Of a stretch of DNA of 64,000 bases, positions 9,203 through 19,288 are shown piece by piece. Within the stretch, counting starts at the first letter, position 1, and the number at the start of each line of letters is the position of its first letter. Under the pieces are notes generated by a model. It searched no databases. It saw only the letters and a list, made by a program, of their open reading frames with translations, and was not told where the DNA came from. The stretch is from Piezodorus guildinii. Lineage: Eukaryota; Arthropoda; Insecta; Hemiptera; Pentatomidae. Made by a program: the position numbers and the translations under genes. The stretch spans positions 5,074,280 through 5,138,279 of the forward strand of contig CM041297.1 of assembly GCA_023052935.1 (NCBI GenBank), in the 5' to 3' direction.

Positions 9203-11888
9203 TTACAAGAGGTCTCGAGGCCACTGCCGTTTCAACCTTCTAGGAGGATGGTAAGGATGTGTGGAGCTGGATAAGGATTGAGCTAGGGGATTAGGGTGAT
9301 GGATAGGGTTCTGATGAAATTTAGAGAATTTTAATGGTATAAGGTCTAAAAATAAATGGAATATTTAGGTCGCGGTGTAAGGTATGGTTGGATACATAAT
9401 AAGGAGCATTAACTATTGTTCGGAGGACTTTTGATTGGAAGGATTGAATGCGTTTGATGTTAGAATATTTGGCTGTCCCCCACAGTTCAAGTCCGTAGGT
9501 CCAGATAGGTTTCAGTACTGTCTTGTATATTAGCAGTTTGTTCTCGATAGATAATTTAGAATTTCTGTTCAGTAGTCTGTATAATTGTCCAAATCGTCGA
9601 TTAAGTTCTTGTCGTTTAAGTCTAGTATGCGGGTTCCAAGTTAGTCTTTTGTCCAGAAGGAAGCCAAGATACCGGACTGTGCCGGAGAAAGGAAGCGGAA
9701 CGGAGTTAAAGAGAACTGGAGGGCAGGATTGTCTTCGAAGGGTAAAGGTGGCATGTCTGCATTTGGATTGATTTACTTTGATTCTCCAGTTGTTACACCA
9801 GTCTTCAATTTGAGAAATGTGCGTTTGGAGGCCTATAGATGCAATTTCGGGATCTGAGTGAGAGGATAGGATAGCGGTGTCATCAGCGTACGTTGCTAGG
9901 AAGGTATTAGGGCAAACAGGAATATCAGCCGTGTATATGTTGTAGAGGAAAGGACCAAGGACACTGCCCTGAGGAACACCGGATTCGACTGGATAGTAAT
10001 TGGAATATTCTGCACCACAGCGAACTCGGAAGGAGCGGTTTGATAGATAGGATCGGAGGACTAGGTATATGGATTGGGGTAAATGGTTTTTGAGCTTAAA
10101 GAGTAATCCCGGGTGCCACACCCGGTCAAATGCTTGCGTTATGTCCAGAAATGCACCCGAGCAGTACTCCTTGTTCTCAAGGGCAGAGGAAATATGGTCA
10201 ACGACTCGGAGCCCTTGCTGAACGGTTGAATGTTGGGAACGGAATCCAAACTGATGGGAAGGAATAGTGTGGGATTCTAATAAAGGTAATATTCGTTTGA
10301 GGAGGATTTTTTCAAAGATTTTTGAAAGGATTGGGAGTAGGCTGATAGGTCTATATGATGTCGTTGTGTTAGGAGGTTTACCTGGTTTTAGGAAGAGAAT
10401 TATAGTGGAATGTTTCCATAAGAGAGGAAAATGAGTAGTGCGTAGAATGGAGTTGTAAATATATGTAAGAAATATAATGGCTTTAGATGGAAGCTGTCTG
10501 AGAATCTGAGGAGTGAGGAGATCGTATCCAGGAGATTTACGGAGTGCAAGTTTTCGGAGATGATATTTGACCTCAGAGGGATTAACTGCTTTAGGAGGTA
10601 ATGAAAGCGGGATTGGAGACTGAAGGAACTCTTCCACCACTGCAGTGTGGTTTGGATGGGATTCTGGATGAGGTGTGAAGACTTCGGAAACGTATTTGGC
10701 AAGTTCCTCGGCTTTGTCTTCATCAGACGCAGCCCAGGAGCCATTACTACGACGGAGGGGATGGGAAATATGGTGGGATTTTAGAATTTTCTTGGTGACA
10801 TTCCACAGGGAATTGTCACAAGCCGAAAGAGAAGAAAGGAAGGAACTAAAGGATTGGGAACGGAAGGTCGCCAGCTCCCTCTTTAACTGTCTACAATAAA
10901 AGTTATAGGAGCGGCGATCTGTAGGGTGACGGGTGCGTTGCCATAAGGATCTGGATCGTCGTTTGGTGCGGATGAGGTCTATGAGGTGTTGTGGTAAATG
11001 ATTTTGGTTATGACTTATCTGGGAGTGCTTGGGAGAGGAGGCAGTCCAAACAGCTTGTTGAATAGCGATGGTGAAGGAGTTTACGGCATCGTCAAGGTCA
11101 TCTGGAGTTTTGAGTTTCACACTGAGGTCAATATCACTGGTCAGGATTTGGCGAAAAAGGTCCCAGTTTACTGGTCCTCTGATAAATGACGGTGGGGTGG
11201 GTTTAGGAATAGGAATTAGGGATACTTTAAGGAGCAATGGACTATGGTCAGAGGACAGTTCATCAAGGCGAGTCACCGACATGTTTAGGGAGCCTAATCC
11301 GCTGTGGATGAAGAAGTCAAGGATGTCAGGATTACGGTTAGGATCAGTTGGCCAGTAGGTAGGGGAATCAGGAGGCAGGAGGTTGAAACGTCTAGAGTTG
11401 AGTGCAGACTGTAAATTCCGCCCACGACTATTCGTGGATCTGGAACCCCATTGTTGGTTCTTAGCATTCATGTCTGCACCCAGAATGAAGTGGTTTCCTA
11501 AGGAATTGAGGAAAGATTCGAATAGAATGTTGGAGATGGAATGTTTAGGAGGGCAGTACGCTGATGCGAGGGTGATCGGAAAAGAAAAAGTCTTGATTAC
11601 TATGGCGGTGCATTGTAGGAAATCATAGGAGGGGACTGGGAGTATGTGGTGGGAGAGGGACTGGTGCACAATGACAGCAGTACCGGCATGGGCTTTTCCG
11701 TCTGGGTGGTCCGTACGGTATGTTACGTATTGAGGTATTTTAAAGAACTGTTTAGTGGTTAGTCTAGTTTCACTAATAAGTGCTACATCAACGTTTTTGT
11801 CTTGCAATAAAGCTGTAAGTTCGTCAGTGTGATTTCTAACACCATTCGCATTCCAAAGGAGAATGGATAAGGAGTTAGGTGTAGTCAT
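9203..11888 (-). CDS. JkA ORF2: endonuclease-reverse transcriptase, frameshifted near C-terminus
   Basis: The uninterrupted frame is 9321-11888 (855 residues). An APE-type endonuclease occupies about residues 8-220, with WNANG at 12-16, ET at 40-41, GADMNA at 137-142 and the catalytic SDHSPL at 213-218. The reverse transcriptase follows, with YRPISLLPILSKIFEK, FRSQHST, LDITQAFDRVWH, GVPQGSVLGP and the catalytic YADD at about 667-670. The C-terminus has the Jockey block LTWNPHTRLKRQ. Compared with the copy at 17248-17727, one extra A in the run near 9346-9350 shifts the frame. The family C-terminus (RRLKRQWPRDLL) would end at 9203-9205. The start was chosen because it follows the ORF1 stop in TAAATG. 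Function known for the family: target-primed reverse transcription. This copy may be impaired. Confidence 0.9.
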
Positions 11889-12440
11889 TTAAGGATTTTT
11901 TAAGGATGGGATTAAATTTGATACGAGATTAGTCAGTAGTGATATTAGCGGCATAACAAGGGATTTGATTTCAGTGATGAAGGATGTCATCAAACTTGTA
12001 AGGTCTGTGACATTTGATGGAGGAGGAATATGAGAAATTTGATTCGGATGAGGTTTTTGATGGTTGGTTAAATTTTGAGGAATTTGTGGTTGTGGAAGGG
12101 GTTCAGGATTTTGAAGTATGCGTTGTTCCGGCAGGGCCTCTTTGTTCTGGTTCCCACCTCCAAGTAGATGGGCAAATGTTACATTGGAATCAATTTTTTT
12201 TGAAGGTTGTCTTCTACTTCTGATCGGTTCAGCTGTTTCATCCAGATTCTGAGGTTTTTGGTATCTGCTTTTGAGGTTCTTGTAGATTTGACATCCCTTG
12301 TAGTTAGCCGGGTGGTCCTCGAGGCACAGAGCACATACAGCGGGTGTTGATCTTGATCTTGTGCATTCTTCTGATTTATGTTGCTCACCGCATTTTACAC
12401 AGCGTGGTGTGTGGGTGGCAGTAAGTTCTCGTATGACCAT
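11889..12440 (-). CDS. JkA ORF1 C-terminal part (zinc knuckles)
   Basis: This 183-codon frame holds the rest of ORF1 after a frameshift. It carries a CX2CX3HX4C knuckle (C14, C17, H21, C26 of the listed frame) and a third Cys/His cluster, CALCLEDH followed by a Cys, then a Pro/Asn/Gln-rich stretch and a hydrophobic end. The first nine residues before THTPRC are probably out of frame in the parent protein. It ends in TAA at 11889-11891, directly followed by the ORF2 ATG, in the same frame as ORF2. In Jockey elements this protein binds nucleic acid as a gag-like particle component. Confidence 0.8.
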   Translation of the reverse strand: MVIRELTATHTPRCVKCGEQHKSEECTRSRSTPAVCALCLEDHPANYKGCQIYKNLKSRYQKPQNLDETAEPIRSRRQPSKKIDSNVTFAHLLGGGNQNKEALPEQRILQNPEPLPQPQIPQNLTNHQKPHPNQISHIPPPSNVTDLTSLMTSFITEIKSLVMPLISLLTNLVSNLIPSLKNP

Positions 12441-13206
12441 ATGCCTGACAATTATGGCACTGAACTATTTCTTTCTTAGTGTAAGGTTTCTCAACTCTTA
12501 CACTAGTATAGTACAATCTATTGAGGTCGTAAACTTTTTCAACTCCTGCTGATGGTTCCAAGTCCACGAAGAATAGAGGCATTGGAATTTTATCTTTTAG
12601 GACATTGGTGACTTGCCGCACTTTATAGCCTATCTCCGTCAGTTCTTCTTTGATAGCTGTAACTGGTGTCGAAGGGTATAGGTTTCTAATTACAACCCTT
12701 AAAGCTCTCTCCTGGCGCAACTGATAGGTATGAAAATCAGCTTTGGTCTCACTCAGATATTTTACTATTTTTCTGTAGCTTTCGGCGGTAGTCGGGGATA
12801 TTTTAGTATCACTGGTTCTACTTATACAAGAATAACTATTAGGATCGGTTAATTTGTTTAAATGCGCACAAAGTAGTTGAAATTTTTTAATATTTTTAAC
12901 AAAAATTGGTGGAGGTTGTGGTTCTCTGGGTATAGGAGAAGATTCCAAAGATTCTTTTTCATTTTGATTTTGGAGGATCTGAAATGGGTTCGGTGTAAAA
13001 AACGGCGATTCATCAGTCATTCCTTGTGATGATGTGCTGGGCTGTGGTTCAGATCCTAAAGAGGTAGCTGAAGCGGTCGCTGGTGGAATCATTTTTTTAT
13101 TATTTTCACGGCGAGGTCTCTGTTTTGTAGGAGACGAGTTTGAACCTGCAGATCTAGATCTTTTACTTGTAGCTTTTGAGGACATAACTTGATGAAAATA
13201 TCTCAT
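12385..13206 (-). CDS. JkA ORF1 N-terminal part (gag-like, PRE_C2HC region)
   Basis: 273 residues. A basic, Ser-rich N-terminus (KRSRSAGSNSS, KQRPRR) is followed by a low-complexity region. About residues 168-248 match the domain that precedes zinc knuckles in Jockey gag proteins (ALRVVIRNLYPST, IPMPLFFVDLEP, RVEKPY). The first knuckle CHNCQAYGHTRTYC spans residues 250-263. The frame is then lost at a CCC where the family needs CC: one inserted C near 12422-12424 separates it from the downstream part. An internal Met at residue 8 is an equally good start. Confidence 0.85.
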   Translation of the reverse strand: MRYFHQVMSSKATSKRSRSAGSNSSPTKQRPRRENNKKMIPPATASATSLGSEPQPSTSSQGMTDESPFFTPNPFQILQNQNEKESLESSPIPREPQPPPIFVKNIKKFQLLCAHLNKLTDPNSYSCISRTSDTKISPTTAESYRKIVKYLSETKADFHTYQLRQERALRVVIRNLYPSTPVTAIKEELTEIGYKVRQVTNVLKDKIPMPLFFVDLEPSAGVEKVYDLNRLYYTSVRVEKPYTKKEIVQCHNCQAYGHTRTYCHPHTTLCKMR

Positions 13207-13574
13207 TTATTTAAAAAAAAAAAAATAAATAAATAAAAAAAAAAATAAAAAAAAAATAATAATAATAGATAAATAATGAAATGAGAATGAGAAGGAAGAA
13301 TAATAAAAGAAAGATAAGTTAAAGAAAAGCAAGCCCGAGCTTGCCGAGCTAGCGGCGATCAGCTGATCAGTGACCCTCCTTTCACTTTTCGTGATTGTAC
13401 AAAGTAAATTATAACTTTGCTTACCGATATTTCTCCAATATTCACTGCTGTGGTTTTCTTGAAGTCTAGTGATGTTTTCTAGACTGAACTCAAGCGAATT
13501 CCTACTGAAAAGAGCAAAAATCTGAGAGACGAAGTAACGTATGACTGTTGTCATCGAGCGCATCAGCTGTTTTC
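13207..13574 (-). other. JkA 5' UTR region
   Basis: Sequence between the ORF1 start and the 13574/13575 TSD boundary. An A/T-rich homopolymer-like stretch lies just upstream of ORF1 (13209-13330). The rest is mixed composition and should hold the internal promoter expected for a Jockey element, although no motif can be assigned. The 118-codon frame here is not homologous to anything I recognise. Confidence 0.6.
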
Positions 13575-14036
13575 ATAAAATATTTAATAAATAAAACCTT
13601 ATCCTTGTTAATTCCTGCATCATATAATGTTGAGAAACAATAAAATAAACATATTTTTTTAACGAATTATTTTCTGAAAACAAGTGACTCACCTGTAATG
13701 CACGCCGCCCCACGGAACAGTCAAGTGTGACCCACCGGTGGGCTACGCCGGCGTGAACGTGTTAGGGTTTTAGATAATTCCACCAATATCCTAGACACGA
13801 GGAGAGAGATACACTTTATTTAACAAGTGGTGCTGCCCAACTTAATGGGGTTGCTAATAACACAGCTTACTTTGTTTTTTCCTCAATAGACAATTTTTTA
13901 TGTAAATATATTAACATCTTAAAAATCTGAGCATGCAATACACTTAAAATATATTAATATTTTTTGGAAGGAATTAGTCCGGGTGGCGGTCATTAAATGA
14001 AACAAATAAATAGTTTCAACTATTTAATTGTTTGCC

Positions 14037-14069
14037 AACGTTTCGACCCCCTTTGTGGGTCATCATCAG
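14037..14069 (-). ncRNA. Hammerhead-like core, FB-3 left arm
   Basis: Read on the minus strand: CTGATGA, an 18-nt stem-loop with GACCC pairing GGGTC, GAAA, then CGTT. GCC before CTGATGA can pair with GGC after CGTT as a 3-bp stem I. It is the mirror image of 14106-14138. Confidence 0.5.
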
Positions 14070-14105
14070 GGCGCAACTGATGTTTCCATTCTCCCACCAT
14101 GCGCC

Positions 14106-14138
14106 CTGATGATGACCCACAAAGGGGGTCGAAACGTT
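14106..14138 (+). ncRNA. Hammerhead-like core, FB-3 right arm
   Basis: CTGATGA at 14106-14112, stem II GACCC/GGGTC, GAAA at 14131-14134, CGTT at 14135-14138 and a GCC/GGC stem I. The core is intact. Helix III is only the self-complementary ACGU, so any cleavage would be expected from a dimer, as reported for minimal hammerheads in retroelements. Confidence 0.55.
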
Positions 14139-14337
14139 GGCAAACAATAAAATAGTTGAAACTATTTAGTTGTTTTATTTAATGACCGCCACCCGGACTA
14201 ATTCCTTCCAGTAATTCTCAACGGTCAACTAATTACATCCACAATTAATATTTTATTCTTTTAACATTTATTTTCCTTTTAATTATTATTTTTCTTTTAA
14301 CACTTTTTTTTCTAAATTATTTTTCTCATTTTCTTTC

Positions 14338-15172
14338 ACTTACAATATATAGTAAGGGAAAGTATTGCGATCGTGAAAATTTTCGAATTCCAGTTTTCAA
14401 CGGGAATACACATTTTAGGATCCCTGAGTCCAAATAACCAAGTCCTGCAAAAAGGTCTGTGTGTGTGAGGAAACGGTAAGTCCTATGAAACTGAAATTTC
14501 ATATTTAAGACAAATCCGCCGAGACGTTACAAAACCTTTTTCATCAAAATGAGCTTGTCAAAAGAGCCACTTTATACTATGCATTTTGCACTTTTTTTGA
14601 TTTTCTCGAAAACGGTTCGGACGATTTTGATTAAACTCGCTATATCGATGTAAAATTTAATGGGCTTTAATACCATGTGGGTTTCATTCAGATTGAAATA
14701 GTCTGACAGGACTTAAATGCCAATATTTTAATTTTCTTTCTCTAAAGTACCTTTAATTTTGTTGATTATATAAAAATAACTATATTATCTTGTTACCACT
14801 GATGAAAAACAGGTAAATATATAAAACAGAAAAAATATTTTTTTAATGCAATTTTTTGTTTTTGAACATAAGAACAGTAATATACATATATGATATACCG
14901 TTGGAAAGCTAAAAAAATTTTAAAAATATATAATCTTATACTCAAGAATTTAAAAGTTAATAGAGAGTTATGAAAAAAAGATAAAACTAAGTGATTATTT
15001 TAGATAATAATATAATAGAATTTTTAATAAAACACATGTTTCTGTATAAATTCATTTTAATTAATTCTTTAATAGTTTCACTTATTTTTATCTCTAACTG
15101 TATTTGAAAATTCTTTAATTGATTTTAACAACTGTAAAATGAAAGTTGTGTGTTGCCCGCACCAGATTTGTT
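14338..15172 (+). repeat. R1K dispersed repeat, near-complete copy
   Basis: It starts at the palindromic 'tatatagtaagggaaagtat' end and finishes at 'gtgtgttgcccgcaccagat'. It aligns along most of its length with 43853-44803 and, reversed, with 50885-51770. There is no open reading frame. One end has TTTCACTTAC and the other GTAAGTGAAAG in most copies, giving about 10-12 bp of terminal inverted repeat. Class unknown. Confidence 0.75.
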
Positions 15173-15175
15173 TTT

Positions 15176-15739
15176 CTTTTTTTGTTCAAATATATGTATA
15201 TAACAAAAAAAAATTATATATTAATGATGATTATAATAATTATCGCCTATGGCAACCATATGAAACTCCGCTTCAATATTAAATCACCAGCATATACAAT
15301 AAATATAATAAAATAAGATAAAATAATAATAATACCACAATAGAAAGTTAAAAGATTAAAAAATAAATAAAAACATACACACCCATGTCCCTCCATTGAT
15401 CCCTGCTTCGTTCGCTAAGAATAAATATAAAAAAAACTTAATATAAAACTTTTTTTTTAAACTAAATAAATAAAATATTTACAATAGTACCAGGTCAAAA
15501 ACCTCATTATTGACCACTGTTACTCCTAGAAACAGTAAAAACATGTGTATTGACTGAACACAACACCTATCATGGGCTATAGAGGTAATAATATTAACCT
15601 CTTACGATAATAATAAAAATAAAACATTTTTTTGTTTTAATTTACTTTTGTTTCCATACTATCTGATAAGAAATATTGTAACAAGACACGGCATTGGACT
15701 GTTTCGGTACTAACATTTTAGCGTCCACTTCAAGTTAGA
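15176..15739. other. Unannotated AT-rich stretch
   Basis: Nothing recognised. Several short poly(A) and poly(T) runs. Confidence 0.35.
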
Positions 15740-15905
15740 AGGTGCCACTACCATTTTCTTTTCTCCCGCCTTTGTGGATTATAAGGATACAGAGAGATGA
15801 CAGGTTGCGAAGGAGTGGGTTTGTGTGGGCGGGGAGTTTTCGGCCTAAGTCTGCGACAAAAAAGATTATTAGAGTCTTTATGGATCATTTTATTGTAGAT
15901 ACAAA
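15740..15905 (-). pseudogene. Degraded Jockey-type LINE 3' end
   Basis: The minus-strand frame 15748-16077 contains KMIHKDSNN, then PYNPQRREKRKW, which align weakly with the IHKDLN and PPRRLKRRW blocks of JkA and JkB. Too diverged to assign to a family. Confidence 0.4.
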
Positions 15906-16234
15906 AAAAAAAAAAAAAAAAAACTGGTTCAGGCATCATAGAACTTTCACAAACACTTTTGATTGAAATAAATTGAATGAGTTTTATTTTATTGAAAAAG
16001 TAATAGTAAAAGCTTTCAAAGACACTTAATCTTATTTCCATAAAAATATTTTGAAAAACATTTGGTGCGGGGAACATGTTTATTCAGTTTCGTTGGAAAC
16101 ATACAATTTAGATTAAACTAAATAAATATGGCAATATCAGATTGTTACGTATAATTTTCACCAATAATCGTACTCCCTATTCTTCACTTTACATAACCAT
16201 TTACAACGTTATATATAACATAATATTTTTTCTA

Positions 16235-16350
16235 AACTCTTCAGCTTTCCAACGGTATATTATACATCTATGTTTCTGTTATTATGTTAAAAACAAAAAA
16301 ATACATTAAAAAAATATGTCTAATCTTTTCTCCTTTAGTTGGTTATTTAA
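16235..16350 (-). repeat. R1K internal fragment
   Basis: It matches the R1K interior ('ctttccaacggtatattat', then ttttctcctttagttgg). Confidence 0.55.
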
Positions 16351-16659
16351 CAGTAAAAAAGTACTCTATCCACAAGACCATGCAAATCCGTGAATAAATA
16401 AAAGAGATTACAAAAGAATTATTCCGTACGATTCCGCACGGACAATTGATTTTAAACCTACATTTAACGTTTCTGATTAGCGTGATAATTAAAAAAAATC
16501 TCGTGCGGGAAAGACACAACTTTCACTTACCTTAGTTTTAAAAATCAATATAAGGATTTTTAAATACAGTTAGAGATGAAAAAGCATTAATTACTTACTT
16601 TATTAAATTCACTCAAAATGCATATTTAGCCGTTATGCATCAATGCTAATAACATAATG

Positions 16660-16663
<4 letters not shown>

Positions 16664-16726
<63 letters not shown>
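16664..16726. repeat. 63-bp poly(T) tract
   Basis: An uninterrupted T run. A 63-bp A run lies at 17990-18052. Confidence 0.9.
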
Positions 16727-16729
<3 letters not shown>

Positions 16730-16994
16730 CTACATTAAAATTAAGGGACTTTATAGGAAGATAATTCAAAACATCGGCATTTAATCCCTGTCAGATAAAT
16801 TTGTTCAACTTGCATATTAAGCCATTTTTTATTAATGCTTACAGGATGATATGGTAAATTTGTTGGAATCTACAAAATTTAAGACACTTCAGAGGAATAA
16901 AATTTAAACTATAAGCATTAAGAACTGTCAGACTATTTCAATCAGAATATATATATTAAAACCCGTTAAAATTAACATTGATGTAGGGAAATTA

Positions 16995-17694
16995 CCTTTA
17001 CAACAATTTTTTTATTGAGAAAAATTTACAATCTGTCCCAATTTGGACATTAATAGTAGTGCTGAATGACATCAAACATACTACATTCATACAATATTCA
17101 CACAACATAAAATTACAATAAAATATATACACAATAATGAATCAATACAAAAGTCAATAATTCACTTATACCTATATACACATACACACACTCATACATA
17201 CATCACATTGAGTGGAGAATCTAGCCAGTGCTAGAACTCCAATATATTTACAAAAGGTCGCGGGGCCACTGCCGTTTCAACCTTCTAGGTGGGTTGTATG
17301 GATGAGTGGAGCTGGATAGGGATTGAGCTAAAGGATTAGGATGATGAATGAGGTTCTGGTGGAATTTGGAAAATTTGGATGGAATTAGGTCTGAAATAAA
17401 TGGAACATTAAGGTCGTGGTGCAAGGTATAATTGGAGACATAATAAGGAGCATTTACTATTGTACGGAGGACTTTGGATTGAAAGGATTGAATGCGTTTG
17501 ATGTTAGAACGTTTAGCTGTCCCCCACAGTTCAAGTCCGTAGGTCCAGATGGGCTTCAGTATTGTCTTGTAGATTAATAATTTGTTGTCAACTGTAAGTT
17601 CAGATTTTCTGTTGAGTAGTCGGTATAACTGTCCGAATCGTCGGTTGAGTTCTTGTCTTTTAAGTCTTGTATGTGGGTTCCAAGTCAATCTTTT
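16995..17694 (-). mobile_element. JkA LINE, 5'-truncated 700-bp copy
   Basis: A clean 13-bp TSD, TGTAGGGAAATTA, at 16982-16994 and 17695-17707. The 3' end carries the same UTR as the full-length JkA copy ('acaatctgtccc') and an A-rich tail. The insertion is nested in an R1K copy. Confidence 0.9.
17248..17694 (-). pseudogene. JkA ORF2 C-terminal fragment
   Basis: The intact 3' frame reads RLTWNPHTRLKRQELNRRFG, WTYGLELWGTAKRSN, SKVLRTIVNAPYYVSN and ends PPRRLKRQWPRDLL at a stop. It shows the native C-terminus that the full-length copy has lost by frameshift. About 90% of ORF2 is missing, so the product would have no catalytic domain. The listed frame extends to 17727 only because it reads into flanking R1K sequence. 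Confidence 0.9.
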
Positions 17695-17989
17695 TGTAGG
17701 GAAATTAATCAAAATCGTTAGATCCATTTTTCAGAAAATCATAAAAATGTGCAAAATGTATTAGGGGGCTTTTCTGGTTGGCCGAAAAATTTGCTGGAAC
17801 ATCTCGGGCGTATAGTTGTCTTGAATATGAAAGTTCAGTTTCATACTAATTTCCTTTTTGGTGCTAGACAACCACACACTTATAGCACTCAACGGTCAAC
17901 TAATAATAAGAAATAATAATACATATTTATGAAATAAAAATAAATCACTGCTACCTATTTCCTCACAAATACACAAAGAAATATTCTTG

Positions 17990-18052
<63 letters not shown>
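17990..18052. repeat. 63-bp poly(A) tract
   Basis: An uninterrupted A run, equal in length to the T run at 16664-16726. The open frames across it are artefacts. Confidence 0.9.
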
Positions 18053-18053
<1 letters not shown>

Positions 18054-18159
18054 CATGTTCTAAAAAAATAAATGTTTCGTACAATTCCACACGGACAATT
18101 AATTTCAAACCTATATTTAAGCTTTCTGAATAGCGAAATAGTTGCGCGATAACCAAAAA

Positions 18160-18703
18160 TAGTCCTCAAATTGTTTAAACACTCGACTGCACGTTATGTT
18201 GTTGCTAATCGCGAACAATACGAGAAGGATGGAATTCAAGATTGATACTTAATATTTCGTAAGAGGAAAATGTGACTGCAATTACCTAACCCACTCCTTG
18301 AAATTCGAAACAAGTGACTCAATGGAAAAGTATTCCACTCCAACTCTTTAGTGCTCCTCCATCAAAGCCTAGCCTCGCCTTTTCTTCTCTTTTCTGTTTA
18401 CTTCTCTTCTATAAACTTAATAAATCATTTAAACGATATACATTTCCTTATAAACTGAGGTATTATTAAACAAATACAAGATATTGTATTATTTTTCTTT
18501 AAAAAAACAATAAATGCTAACGACACAGAACTTTTAAAATCACACCAAAAATCAGTATTGGGGTATTTTGTATGGGAAAACCACATTGACGGTATATCTA
18601 GTTCCTAGCGAATAAAACCTTTGCATATTGGAAGGTATATTTAAAAAAAATAAAGTAGAATAATAACAAAAAATATTACTTTGTTAAGAATCCTATAATA
18701 TTA
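18160..18703. other. Unannotated stretch
   Basis: Nothing recognised. The sequence at 18076-18150 (acggacaatt, then 'ttcaaacctatatttaagc') is a diverged copy of 16428-16490. Confidence 0.4.
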
Positions 18704-19149
18704 TCAGACTAGATTAGATAGCTAGATCAGACTAGATTAGATAGCTAGATCGGACTAGATTAGAATATTATCAGACTAGATTAGATAGCTAGATCAGACT
18801 AGATTAGAATATTATCAGACTAGATTAGATAGCTAGATCAGACTAGATTAGAATATTATCAGACTAGATTAGATAGCTAGATCAGACTAGATTAGAATAT
18901 TATCAGACTAGATTAGATAGCTAGATCAGACTAGATTAGAATATTATCAGACTAGATTAGATAGCTAGATCAGACTAGATTAGAATATTATCAGACTAGA
19001 TTACATAGCTAGATCAGACTAGATTAGATAGCTAGATCAGACTAGATTAGATAGCTAGATCAGACTAGATTAGATAGCTAGATCAGACTAGATTAGATAG
19101 CTAGATCAGACTAGATTAGAATATTATCCGACTAGATTAGATAGCTAGA
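18704..19149. repeat. Two-unit higher-order minisatellite
   Basis: Twenty contiguous units. Thirteen are 23 bp (A type, ending ATAGCTAGA) and seven are 21 bp (B type, ending AATATTA). Both share TCAGACTAGATTAG. The order is AAB, then five AB pairs, then further As and a terminal BA, so the central part has a 44-bp higher-order period. Only a few single-base differences occur. Confidence 0.95.
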
Positions 19150-19169
19150 TCAGAAATAAAAATAGAGAT

Positions 19170-19288
19170 TATTATTGTTTCTAGGCCAACGGCCGTTTTA
19201 TGAAGGCCTAGATCACACTCAGTCGCCAGGTTTTTCCGGAGGTTTTGGTACTCACTTTTTAGAGGATGGTCTAGGAGAATCTCCATAC
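19170..19288 (-). mobile_element. SINE-B fragment, left of hAT-2
   Basis: It matches the SINE-B body ('tttctaggccaacggccgt', GTCGCCAGG, CTCCATA) up to the hAT-2 boundary. The remainder resumes after 19627 with 'tgaataacag'. Confidence 0.6.

Larger units (their letters stand above)
8935..13574 (-). mobile_element. JkA: near-full-length Jockey-clade LINE
   Basis: This element has gag-like ORF1, an endonuclease plus reverse-transcriptase ORF2, a 3' UTR ending in a poly(A) tail (T run from 8932 on the plus strand) and an 11-bp TSD, ATAAAATATTT, at 8924-8934 and 13575-13585. Its total length of about 4.6 kb is normal for Jockey-clade elements. The ORF1 stop codon directly abuts the ORF2 start codon. 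Two single-base insertions, one in each ORF, are the only obvious defects, so this copy is probably recent but dead. A 700-bp relative lies at 16995-17694. Confidence 0.92.
13964..14243. mobile_element. Foldback element FB-3 with two intact hammerhead-like cores
   Basis: Long inverted arms (about 13966-14073 and 14102-14210) enclose a short centre. ATTAATATTTT flanks it at 13953-13963 and 14244-14254, an 11-bp TSD. Outside the right arm is the tail TTCTCAACGGTCAACT, complementary to the FB-1 outer segment. Both arms preserve the hammerhead-like core. No coding capacity. Confidence 0.8.
16495..17886 (-). repeat. R1K copy interrupted by JkA and a 63-bp T tract
   Basis: The R1K blocks run in reverse order from 'tgcgggaaagacacaacttt' to ATCTCGGGCGTATAGTTGTC. 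They are interrupted by a T run (16664-16726) and by a truncated JkA LINE (16995-17694). The sequence on either side of the LINE joins cleanly at the TSD. Confidence 0.7.

Noticed and set aside
10675..11628. Plus-strand frames opposite JkA ORF2
   Set aside because: Antisense shadows of the endonuclease and RT coding sequence, which carries all the conserved motifs on the minus strand.
17896..18169. Open frames rich in Phe on the minus strand
   Set aside because: They are translations of the 63-bp A tract with no other support.
18704..19149. CRISPR-like array
   Set aside because: Units are contiguous with no unique spacers, and the setting is eukaryotic. It is a minisatellite.
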